From positions 24,090,757-24,154,756 of the forward strand of contig JACSVZ010000002.1 of NCBI GenBank assembly GCA_014706295.1: a stretch of 64,000 bases of DNA, written 5' to 3'. The translations under genes and the position numbers were made by a program. Positions within the stretch are counted from its first letter, which is position 1. Each line of letters opens with the position of its first letter. Source of the DNA: Lycocorax pyrrhopterus obiensis (lineage: Eukaryota; Chordata; Aves; Passeriformes; Paradisaeidae). The notes under the pieces are model-generated. The model did not search any database, was not told the origin of the DNA, and saw nothing but the letters and a program-made list of their open reading frames with translations. Shown here piece by piece: positions 23,391-35,100 of the stretch.

Positions 23391-25650
23391 ACAAACGCCA
23401 CCTTCTCAGCACTAAGCCAGGGCTTGGACCTGCAGCTGCTGGTTTATTTGCTAGGGAAATCAGCAATGAGTTAACAGGTCCTATCCTGTCCCCTGCCTTA
23501 TGTGATTTGAATACGTGTATACAAAGAACAAAGGGAGTGGAGCACCTGTTAGATGAGCACCCATCTTCATTGCCTCTGACTTTATCATAACCCTTCCCTG
23601 GCAGTCACAGCAAATATGACACAGAATGTAATAAATGGGGCAAACAATACAAAGTACATTTAATTAATAGAAGTAAGTAAACGCACCAAGTGAATAGGTT
23701 ATACAGTTTTTAACTTCCTTTAGTTACAGTTTCATAAAAAAAACTGTGATGCTACATGCATCTGCTTATTTCAAACTAAAATTAGTATTCAGAATATTTT
23801 TTCAGATCTTTTTCTAATGACAGCCTCTCATTTTCTGTTGAAAAACCCCCAAATATTAAACAGCTATTAAAGTGCCTTACTAATTTTTTCCTTGCAATTT
23901 CAAGCCCATAACTTTTCTGTATTTTTTTTCCTTAACATAAGTATAACTCAGCAAAGAATTAATTCCCTTTCTCTAAACAACATATGATGTCAAGTGCCTC
24001 TGAGACATCTTTGAAATGAAAATCCTATGGCTAGAGTGGACAGCTTACTACAATTGTTAACTGCTGATTACTGTTTCTTCTTCATTAACTTACATCAGTT
24101 TAAATTAATATTAATGTAGGGTTTGGATTTTGTCCAAAGCTGTCACTCACTATACAAATCAGCAGCAAAACTGGACAAACCTTCCCAGAGTTGTGCAGTA
24201 ACAGTTTGCAACAGCAAATATTAGCGGTGACAGAGATGGCTTATCCATACAAAACCACACAATATTTTTCACTAAACAGCACTTAGGCAGACTATTATGG
24301 ATTAACAAATATTAGGCTAGACTTGTATCCTGCTTTGTGCAGGAGGGACTGGCAGCAAGGTATCGCCTCCCTGTCATTGTGTGCTAGGAGCAGGGGTCCA
24401 GTAAGGTGCTAAGCACCCATCAGAAGGCCTGAACACTCAATTTTTACCTTTAACTAAGAGAGGTGAAAGCACCCAGATGCTTCCAGGTCCAATATAAGAA
24501 ACAAAAGGTTTATTTCAGGTTAATAAAGCAGAAGTACAGTGGTCCCACCAGAAATAATATCACCACCTGACATACGTCAGGAGATAATTATGGTATTTCA
24601 CATATTCCCAAAGGCTTTCTGGCTCCATTGTCCTGCCCACCTGAATGTTCTTTACAACCTGCTTCATCCACTTAACTGTAGGCTATATATATCAAATTGC
24701 AACCTTTTATAAAACCTAGGTTAGAAATTATTATCTACTTGATTTCACCATGTAAGAAAATATTGGTCATAGGTTCTAACTAAGTTCTAACTGAAATAAT
24801 GGGACCTTTCGCATTGGAATAAAGCCTGTGTTGGCACTTTAAATGCCCCACATGGGCAAAGAAAATAATAATAAAAAAGGAACAGATCAGCACAGTTATG
24901 TTTTTCAATTGTGTCCTGTCATTTCCAGCATTTGAATGTATTCTTGATATCATTAATATACTGCAAGTTTTTACACAAACGCACACAAATTTAGTGCACG
25001 TGAAAAACTGGTATTTTTTTCTGTAGAACTGTAGCTTGTGCTAGCTGTTAAATGGCATTTGGACATAATACAAATCAAATCTCCCTCCTTTTGAATAGAA
25101 GCAACCACATTAAAGCAACACTATCTGCAGCACCAACAATCTGAAAATTTTAGTTACTTTATTAATGAGAAATAACTTTGTTATGTGCGAAACTTGTTAG
25201 AAGTTTTCCACAAAACAATTACACGATATTCCCAATGGTAGCCAGAAGTAATGAGCTCCTACTAAAGAAAGCAGGGAGGGACCATCGGTCCTGACCCTCC
25301 CTTTCTCAGTGTGTCGTTTCAAAGACACCTGCTCTTAGCTGCCCTGCCCTGCAACAACACACCAGCAGCTGGGGCGCTGGGCAACAGCAGGACCAGGAAA
25401 CACGCTGAGCTGACCTACGTGCACTCTAGAAGGAAAAAAAACCCCTTTTTCTATAGGTACAATCATGCCACAGTGGATGTGCCAGTAGTCTTATCGTCGA
25501 ATGCTGTCTCCCCTTAAGCAAAGACTGCAGGATAAATTCTTTCTTTTTTTGCCCTGATATAAAGTAGATTAAAAAAAGGCTATCTGGTGGGTTTTGGTGT
25601 GGGGTTTTTTTTTTTTTTTTTTTTAATTGCTATCTATACAACTAAATAGA
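23391..25650. other. Intergenic region between HEPACAM2 and VPS50
   Basis: About 2.2 kb separating the divergent genes. It should contain the HEPACAM2 promoter and 5' UTR, but I see no clear TATA box or CpG clustering next to exon 1. The stretch at about 24330-24700 is of higher complexity and could be a mobile element I do not recognise. A 20-bp T run sits at 25605-25624. Confidence 0.55.
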
Positions 25651-25988
25651 GCGACACAAGCCTGTTCTGGCGACGCAAAACTACATCCGTCACCCGCGAA
25701 CAGGCCAGACGCGCTTTGTGCGTAACGCCCGTAATAACCCGGGACAACCGGGAAATGCTCCTTGTCTACGTGTATGCTCCAACTTGTCTCCATAGACAGA
25801 GCGCCGTTTTGTCTTCTCAGGCAACCCCTTTCGAAATCTACACAGGCGAACCGCAATGTTCAGACACCGCACCCGCACCTCCGCGGCCATTCCCGCTCCC
25901 CACCGGGAGCAGAGGCCCCGCAGCCGCCGCCGCAGGGCAGCCGCAGCACCAGGGCCCGCCCCGCCCGGCGCCCTCCCGGCCGCGCTGC

Positions 25989-26031
25989 CGGGGCTTGTAG
26001 TCGGGCCGGCCGGCCGGAACTACCGCTCCCA
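25989..26031. promoter_or_regulatory. Inverted pair of ACTAYRNNNCCCR-type (ZNF143/THAP11-like) motifs
   Basis: 25989-26001 reads CGGGGCTTGTAGT, a full match to the reverse complement of ACTAYRNNNCCCR. 26019-26031 reads ACTACCGCTCCCA on the plus strand, one mismatch (C at the R position). They point away from each other around a GGCC-repeat core. Factor identity is inferred from the known consensus only. Confidence 0.55.
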
Positions 26032-26068
26032 GGGAGCCGCGGGCGGGCGCGGTCAGGTGGCGCCCAAC

Positions 26069-26107
26069 ATGGCTCCGCCGTGCCCCGGCGTCTTGCGCGG
26101 CCGCTGA
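26069..26107 (+). other. Upstream ORF in the VPS50 leader (12 codons)
   Basis: An ATG in AACATGGC opens MAPPCPGVLRGR and closes with TGA at 26105-26107, 28 nt before the VPS50 start at 26136. It can act only if transcription starts upstream of 26069. The same ATGGC is the core of a YY1-like site, so the motif may be a promoter element rather than a translated uORF. Confidence 0.45.
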
Positions 26108-26135
26108 GCGCAGTCGGGGCGGCGGCGGGGCCATC

Positions 26136-26168
26136 ATGCAGAAGATCAAGTCGCTGATGACCCGCCAG
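26136..26168 (+). CDS. VPS50: VPS50 coding exon 1
   Basis: Encodes [11 protein letters not shown], identical to the human N-terminus, phase 0, donor GTGAGC. The start has A at -3 (CCATCATGC). Lies in the CpG island. Confidence 0.97.
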
Positions 26169-29100
26169 GTGAGCGCCTCTTCTCGGGGGTGGGCGGCGAG
26201 GTCCCGCCGCGGCGGTCCCGGGCTCTCCTCGGGGCCGCCGCGCCCGGGCACTCCGGAGAGCCGCCGGTGCGCGGGCATTGCCCTCTGCCCTGCCCGGCGA
26301 GAGAAGGCTTGGGGCGTGTGAGCTCTTGCTGCACACGCATCCACCCTGTTTTTCTCTTTACGCGGAGAAATGGAAGCGTGCGCAGGTGCCAACACGGAGC
26401 TCGTGTCACAACAGAGAAATCGTTGTTGAAGATGACAGGGCCGGCCTGTGTCAGTTTGCTTTTTTGACATATAATTTTGAGCGCTGGGCTGTGGTTCTGT
26501 ATCATGGCTTTGTCTGGCAGCAGATTCTCTTGGTCCAAAGGGAGGCGAGGCTGTGGAGGTGCAGGGACATATTTGGGTGGGCACATTGTGAGTGTGTGCC
26601 AGAGCACTCGGTGTGTGTCTTTCAGCCCGCTGCTGTATGCCACTTGTACCAGTTGTTTGCACGATTATGTAGATCTAAGCCTACGTTTGGACCAGTACTT
26701 CTAAGCCTGAGAGTCTTTTTAAGGAAGTGTATCAGCAGAATATTCCAGTCATTCACATATATCAAATACCTCTGAAAAGAAGCCTGTTTATCTCTTTGTC
26801 TAATTGGAGAACTTAAAAAATCACTTGTGTCACCCACTGCATCAGATATTCTAGATAGTCATAGAAAATCATGGGAAAGTCAGAAACTTCTTTTTTCTAA
26901 AACTATGCTCTCAGAGTTGTGACGCTTATGCAGGAGGCAGGGCTTAAAAATGAACACTGACATGGAAGTGAAATTGCCAAAATAATGTTCTGTTCTGCTT
27001 CAGTAGAGGGGTACATGATTCATTTTCAGCTGGACTAAGAGGAGCGCTGGGAAGCCTGCCCAGTGTGGAGATGATGTTGTCTGCAAATGATACAACTTAG
27101 ACAATTTGCAGGCCTTGGGAAGGATTAGGTTCCATTTACCATTTGATAAGTGAAACCTTTTATTTCTTCTGGAGATAAGCCACTAGAACTGTATATTTTT
27201 GAGAGGACTTGGGGATGATTTTGTGTGAAGTATGAGGAGCTGCAGCAGTTGCTTTGTTTGTTCCTTTCCTTGAATTTGTGGTATGTAGAGATGAGTCACC
27301 TTTGATGGTGGCAATTGCAAAGGGCGGATGTTTTGAAATGATGTGCAAAAAAATCTGAGAATCAAAACCAAAATGGAGAGGTTTTGCATATTGGGAAGAT
27401 GAAACAATTGTAAAATGAAGTAGTTACCACCAAACTGATGTACAGCACTTTGTCAGTTTCAAAGAACAAATACAAGCTTTCTCACCATAAACTAACATAG
27501 TGCTTGCATAGGTCCTTTTAGAAATTCAGGTACCCAGGGCCAGAAAGGGGCTTGGGAAAAATACTCTTAATGTCAATCACAAGAGCAGGAGGGAAGTCTG
27601 CCTGAAACTCGTGACTCACAGGAACACCTTGAAGTCTCAAGGGAAGCTGCAGTCGGAACCACATCTGAAACTTGAATATATAGATTAATTTCTGCCTAGG
27701 GAGCTGGCAGAAAATATGCTCAGCAGTATGTTCTGTGGTATCGCTTCATGAAATGGTGAGATGCTGTTTCAGGTTGTCAAGAGAAGTTGTGGATGCCCCA
27801 TCCCTGGAAGTGTTCAAGGCCAGGTTGGATGGGGCCCTGGGCAACCTGATCTAGATGGGTGTCCCTGCCCATGGCAGGGCTTGGACCTAGATGATCTCTA
27901 GATTCCTTCTAATGCAAACCTTTCTATGAAAATTGTGAATGTGTTTGATATTCAACAAACATACATGCTATTTGTGTTTTAAGGAGTAATAATTATATAA
28001 AGCAGCTAATGTGGATTATGCAACCTTTTCAGTTCATTTACATGTAGGGAAAGCCAGTCCTAGTAGTGGAATATGGTAAGTAGAAAAATATGCCATCAAG
28101 CAAAAATAATCTTGCTACAGAGTAGGTGGCATCTAACTTGAATTCCTTTATTTGATTCCATTAAACCATTAAGTTAGTGGAACAAAGTATGCTATGGTTT
28201 TTGGACACATGCTCGTTCTAAAATATAAGATAACATCTGGACATTGACGGGAGGATGTGAGTGAATTTGATAAAGAAAATGTTAGTGAACTGTACTGAAA
28301 AGGTACATATTTCAGCATAAGACTGGAAATGCTTAGATGTTTGAGGAGCTTAATTTATATACCAATGGTCTTACTCAAATGTTTCTAGAATGAGGTCTTA
28401 GCCTTCCAGCTACATGTCAGAGTATTAAGGGACCTGTAGATATCTATTCAACTTCAGATAAGACTTGATTGCAAGATGCATAAAGGAATCAAACTTAACT
28501 GATTATTAAAATTCTTTTAAAGGGTCTAAGAAGTCCTCAGGAGAGTGTTAATGACCTCAGTCCTATTGAAAGCTTTCGGATTCCTACTAAGGTATGATAC
28601 CACATCCCTTCCCTCGCACTCTCTTTGTTTTTAGTTTTTCATTTTATAGTTAAATGACACTTAGTTGTGCCTTTTTTTTTCCTTAACACCAGCTTTGTTG
28701 TTGTTATTTTTTCAGTTTTATTTCTTGCTGAAAATCTTTTAAGAGTATTTTTATGAAAGAATTAAGAGCTATGAGACAAATCAGTTCACCAACTCCAAAT
28801 GAACTTGTATGAAAATTTCTTTCTTGAAACTTTTCAGTTGTCACTGGATGCTGATCTTAATATTATTTAGGTCTCTTGCTGGTGCGAATTAAAACAAAAA
28901 GAAAGAAAAAGAAAACTGTCTTTTTTAGTTTTACTTTGGAAAGTAGATGCTGTATGGGCGGCCTGTGTAGTTCTAGTCTTAACATATAGTTTCTTCGTGG
29001 TTTTGGTGCTGTAAGTATATTTTGTAATTTCATAGTTTTAATCTTCAGCATATATAATTAACTTCCATGTTCCACTTTAAAAGTTATATCTTTATAATAG

Positions 29101-32100
29101 TAATAGTTTTTGGCATTTTTTTGGGTCTCACCATGTAAATGAAGCCAGCTCACTGTCATCTCACAAATCATGCTGAATAATCTGTGTGTGAGGGAACAAT
29201 TGTCACAATATTTGGCTGTTCCTTGTACCCTGTTGATCTGAGTGGAGGATTCACAAGACTTCTGTGGTTGTTGTCTATTGTTTTCTACAAATTGGGACTT
29301 TGCCTTTAACCAATAAGATATTTAAATTACTGACTTGAATTTAGATGACCTACTTTACAATAGTTAAAAATCAAACCAAAAGACCCCTTGTGTTTCTTGG
29401 GCTCTATATAAGTACTATGTAATATGTTGCTTGTGCTGAGACAGATCAGAAAATTAGCATTGCTGTATATTTAAAAAATCAAGTAAGAATCTCTGAATTG
29501 GTACATTATACTTTGTTAAACAGTGGCCAATATGTTGATATCAAAGAGCAAAAGTATTCAGTTGCAGCAATGTTGAAAAAAACTGTCAAATCTCTATGGC
29601 TTAGATTTCACAATTGCAGATTCCTGCCACTCCCTGAGCAACCAGTTTCAAACTGTCTTTTTGCCGAGTTGGCTCTCCAGGTAAAAGTAGATGTAGGGTA
29701 TCTTGTCTGGATTTCCATTCTGTAATGGTTTGATGTTATATGTTTGGTAAGTCTACACTGTGTATCAATAACTTTTTTTATTTATCTCTTGAGTCATGAA
29801 AGTCTCAAGCTCTTTTGATGACAGAACGGTTATGATGCTGCGCTTTCATCTTCACACTTCAACATTCCAATAGGTATCTCCAGATTGATTTAGGGCAAAT
29901 GTTACTGAAAGCTTCAAAAGCTGCATTAAAGCTATACAGAAGTATACAGAATGAAAGGCTGCAGGGTCAGCATGAATTAGGGTCAGTATGAATTACTGGT
30001 AAAAGCACAAGCCATTGGTTAGCCAATGCTAACCCTAGGTACAAACCCATGGTTTTTGAGATGAGGGACTATCACACTGGTCTGGAGGTCAACTGGGAAA
30101 TAGGGAGGACAGGAAGAAGAATATGCTGACATTGCATCCCCTGAGGGCAAAACCAGCAAAATTCTTTTGGGTCTTGATATCTGAAAGTCAGTGATTTGCT
30201 GACTGTTTGCTGACTGGCCAGCATGTTGAAGCGATGACTGTACTCCTCAATTTTTTATTTTTAGGCAATGAAATTGTTTGGCATTTGGACATTTTAGGGA
30301 GTACCTGAGTGTATTCACTCATGTTAACTGGTACTCCAGTAAGTTCTGTGACTATTTTGAAAAATTTCAGTTTGCTTCCATCATATGAAGGCAAATCCCC
30401 AGCAAACTTGCTTTACTCGTTAATACAGACTCATGCAGCCAACTCACATCAGGAGGTATCTCAGTAGGAAGTAAGTGTATAATAGTTTGAGTCTGTGATA
30501 AAGTCTGTAGAGAAGCCAAATCTGAACTGCAAGGCTGAATATAACAGGTTTCCCAGAGAAGCTGTGGATGCCACAACCCTGGCAGTGTTCAAGGCCAGCT
30601 CAGATGGAGCTCTGAGCAACCTGGTCTAGTGAAAGGCGTCCGTGACAGGGGAGTTGGAACTAGATGATCTTTAAGGTCCCTTCCATCATTCTATGATGAT
30701 TCTATGATGATTCTTTGATGATTCTATGATATCTAGAAGAGGAGGTTGTCTGTAGAAGGACATAATATCTTTTTTGACTGAGATACCATACTTCATTGGC
30801 ATACCCTGGTCGCCCAGGGAAACTAATTCTTTTTGAACCATTCTGTTATTGTTTCCCAAGCTGATAACAGTTTTATTTAGCAGATTCTGTCACAAAAGGC
30901 TGAGGTAGGTATTTTGCATGCTTGAATTAAAGTGTATTGGGTTAATCGTGAGTTGACTTTGAATTAGATTATGTTTATTTTGGTGATAATCAGCTCATGT
31001 GCAATATACAGATACTATTTGACTTTGTAGCTTGTAATGGTAAATAACACTGAATTTTTTTTAATACTTTTCCTATAGATATAGAAGTGTGGCTTTGTGT
31101 GGGTTTCTGTTTCCCCAGCAGTAGCTGAGTGCTTTTCAGGAGGGCATTAAGTGGTAGTGTGGCTAAGATATGTTCTATGAATAAGCTTTGTTGTTCTCTC
31201 CATCAGGAGAGTTGTTTTCAAAGTATAATGTTTGTTTTGGTAGAGTGAGGGCTTTTTAATTAGTACTCTCTATACATATTGAACAAAGAAAGATCAAAAG
31301 GAGGTTCTGGGCATTTTGTATCAAAGATCGGGAATACCACAAACTTCTCTGTGGTACTGCCTTTCCTAGCTGGGGAAGGGGGAGGGCAGGGCGGGGAGGA
31401 AAAACAAAAACGTTTCTAGATATACATTATATTGTATGATATTTTATACATTAATTGTTATATAAAATACATAGAGATATATTATATTGTTATACAAAAT
31501 ACATATAGTTATATATATGTGTATATTGTTATATGAAATATATGCTGTTATAATATAGTGTAATACATAACAATATAATAAATACATTAGGTTAGGTATT
31601 AGAGAAAGGTTCTTCACCCAAGGGTGGTTGAGCACTGGAACAGCTCCCCAGAGAAAAGGTCACAGCATCAAGCCTGGCAGAGTTCAAGAAGCGTTTGGAC
31701 AATGCTCTCAGGCACATGGTGTGACTTTTGAGGATGGTCCTGTGCAGGGCCAGAAATTAGACTTGATGATCCTTGGGGGTCCCTTCAAACTCAGTATATT
31801 CTGTGATTCTGTGATTATAAGACAAATATAATCTATATCTTTGTATATAGATAAAATTAAAAGATTGTGTTTGCATGTGTGTATACAGATACATATATAA
31901 ATGCTTTAATACTTGTTTTATTTCACAGTGGTACAATGTTGCAGTATACCTGCTGATTGAATCTGTTGAGCACAGCCCTCATCCTGGTATTTAGGATTAG
32001 CTTTTAACACAGGTGTTATCCATGTTCAGAATGGAGGGGTATAAATCAGCAGCATATTCGTTGGTATGTTTTTGCCTCATGACAAAGAGGGAGGCTTTGT

Positions 32101-35100
32101 CCAAATGAATATAGCACAGACTTGGCCCTGGTAATCTCCGGATAGAAGTGCATAGGCTGTTGCTGAACTTCAGCTTTTAACTAGATTATAAACTGTTTAG
32201 ATTTTTTTTTTCTCTGAGTAGTGTCAGTTAACTTTTTTCAATGTCTTCCCTTCCCAGTCTTATAAGTGATAGTGACTGAAATGCAGAAGATGTTTGCTTC
32301 TACTCCTTACCAGTAATGCTTCATTCAACAGAGCAATATTGGTTTTGCTGCTACAGGCAACATAGCGTACAAAGAGTGTGGGAGTGTGACACACTGGGAA
32401 ATAGCTGGGTGGACATCTAAAACTTGCTGAACTGCATTTCAGATGAGTCTGCAATGAGATGACTCTTCTGAAATATATTTCAAGGAATTGCCACAGGCTT
32501 CTAGACTGTAAACTCCTATTTCCATAGAACAGAAGGACAAAATGATGGGAGAAGTGTGTGGATGCAAGCACTGTGTTTTATTTTGCAATGACTTCTTCTA
32601 ATACTCAAAGCTGTCAGACTTCTTTTTCCTTCTTTCTTTTCCTTCTCAGAAGCTGTTTTTCACTGATCTATTTAGGTGGCATTATGAGAGAGACCTGCTG
32701 CTGAGGGTTTCACTAATGGTAACCTGACAGGATAAAGTGTCTTTCCATGACAGTATGATCCCAAAGTACAATTGGTACCACAAGTAACACAAGTTTTAGG
32801 TAGGAGGTGAAGCCTCTTGTTGAATAAAACTTTGGAAAAATGAGTAGCCTGTGAAACAGTATCTGTGTTGGCCCATTATTGCTTGGAGAGTTCCTACTGC
32901 AGAATGCATGGATTAACCTGGACAGGTGAAGTGAGTACTGTGGGGTCCACCTTACCAATATGCTGCTCTTCCTGACCTCCTATGTATCTAATTGATTCAG
33001 TTTAGCAATGGCAAAGTTCTCTGCAAGGGTACTATCATGAGATTCCCTCAGTCACAATTTTTTATAGGTTTTTCTATTCAAAATAGCACTTGGAATTGCT
33101 GAATTAATATAAAATGTTAAATGTGTTTTAATGCTGACTTTTTTTTTAAGGAAGATACTTGTATGGCAATAGCTAGAAAGGTTTTGAGGTGGAAAAATAC
33201 CTTGAGGGATTTAATAGAGCTTCTCTCTTTCCTTCTACAAAGTGTCTGAGTACAAAATCCACAGAGGTAAACCGACCCTTCGCCAAGACCCCTTAAACTG
33301 TGGGCTTATTTCTATATAGTAAAATCATTTTTGCGTATCTAATTGAAAGGATGAGGAAAATGGAATATCAGCAAATAAACTTTAGCTAGGAATGGTTGCC
33401 TCCTTTAGTGGTGACTGAACAAATTGGCCTTCACTATGTTGGTTACTTCAAACTACTGGAGCGTGATGTGCTGAAAGCTGCAGGTTATCATGGCAAAAAG
33501 TCTGGTGTCAGATAATGTAATTCATGTGGGAGCTAAAATTTATCCTGAAGAGTTGTTCTAACTAGACTGCTTTTCTAGAAGAAAATGAACATGGTAAAGA
33601 AAAACCTTAAAAATTTAATAAATATTTTCCTGGGTAGTATTTTGGCAAGAAACAGTGAGATGAGACAGGATAAAATGGTTTCTTAGTAACTTTCCTAGTC
33701 ACTTCAACATCAAATCCAGAATATGTGTCCATAGTGGCTTTCTTAATGCATTTTTCGCAGATGTAAATCACCACTGACCTATGACATTGAGATATTATTT
33801 CACCAATATGACAAGATATCAGTAGTCCAGAATTTCAAATGGTCCTAAGCATTTCTTCTCTGGTTAGTTTTTCGTCTTTTTTGCTTTTAGGAAACAGCCA
33901 TACAGGAACCTGTACGCAAATATCAGATGATAAATTCAGTTATTCCATTTGCAGTGGTTCAGTGGACCCTGTTGCCTGTCTTGGATAACTTTTAATTTTA
34001 GTTTCATATAGCTAAAACTCAGTGTACTGTAAGATGTGAAACTGATTTACAGGAGGATGTACAGTATAAAGCTACCATTTGTTTAGCAGTCCAGAGGGAA
34101 ATAATTTTTTTTCTGTTTTAAAGGACAGGAATGCATATGGTTAGTTAATAGCTCCATTGCTTTTTGAATTAAATTAATGAAAGAGCAGCATGCCATTGAA
34201 TCTGAATGTGTGCATCCTCTGCCGATCCATGCACCCTCATGTGATGGAAACTGCAAAACCATAGATTGAAAAATTGAAACAGACTCTGAAGGGACTATTT
34301 TTCAAAAATCTTTTTGCCCTCATCCCTAACCAGCCCTCCTCTCCTCTGTTCCTCCTGATCACACTGAAATGTGAGGTGGAAAGGTGTCACTGCTGCTGAA
34401 CTGAGTGGCTGGAGCTGAGGGGACTGTCCTGCTTGCCTGGAGTCCTGCGTGTCTCTTTGGTCCCGGTGTGGAGCTGCAGGCTCTTCCCTGCCAGCTTGCT
34501 GCGGACTTGTGTTGGCACCTTCTGTCGCCAGTGGGACGGAGCTGACCCAGCCTTTGCCCCTGTCTCAGCAGGGCCACGCTGTGGCTCTGGTGCTGGGGGC
34601 GTGTGCTCGCTTGAGAGCGGGGCCACATCCAAACGCGCCTTTGGAGGGCTTGTCTAAAGAACTGCATCAATTTCCTTTGATATTGTTATTTATTTTTGTT
34701 ATATGTATAGTTATACAGATAAATAACGATAATATAACTATTGTTTCCTTCTTTCTCTCGGTCTGTCGGTGCAGTCCGTGCCCTTCCTCTGGCTGGGAGT
34801 GGGTTGCTGCGCTCGTCTGCGCTGTTGGCAGTGACTGCATCAGGCTTTTCAGACGGAGATCGGAGGCTCCTGGAACCCCACGGGGCGGGAGAAGGTGGCT
34901 GCTAGAGGGCTTTTCCCCGGTTCCCGGCTGCCTCCTCGATGGTTTTTCTCCCGTTCCGTGCTGCCCCGTCACGGCTCGGAGCCTCCCGGCTGCGGCCTGG
35001 CCCGCGGCCCAGCGGGGGGAGCCCGAGTACCGCCGGCGGCAGCGCCTGGGGCCTTCCTTCGGCCTCGCTAGCGGCCGCTCGGGAACGCTAAATACGCTTG

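Larger units (their letters stand above)
25650..26340. promoter_or_regulatory. VPS50: CpG island promoter of VPS50
   Basis: CpG dinucleotides become dense from about 25655 and are densest at 25850-26300, over and just after the VPS50 start, against an AT-rich background. No TATA box is visible. Promoter-type motifs are present: an inverted pair of ACTAYRNNNCCCR-like sites at 25989-26031, GGCCGGCCGGCCGG between them, GC boxes such as GGGCGGGCGCGG, and a YY1-like AACATGGC at 26066-26073. The transcription start is probably within about 26000-26070. The island could also influence HEPACAM2, but its exon 1 is 2.3 kb or more away. Confidence 0.85.

Noticed and set aside
25605..25624. T run as a poly(A) tail of a minus-strand retrocopy
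   Set aside because: No coding or RNA-gene sequence lies next to it and no target duplication is visible; best read as a homopolymer.
25838..26662. Long minus-strand open frame (274 codons) over the VPS50 promoter
   Set aside because: Open because the CpG island has few stop codons. The product is low-complexity (A, P, R, G rich) with no domain, and it overlaps the real VPS50 start on the other strand.
30688..30730. CRISPR-like regular short repeats
   Set aside because: The 11-bp units are contiguous with no spacers and form the tail of a CR1 element in a vertebrate genome.
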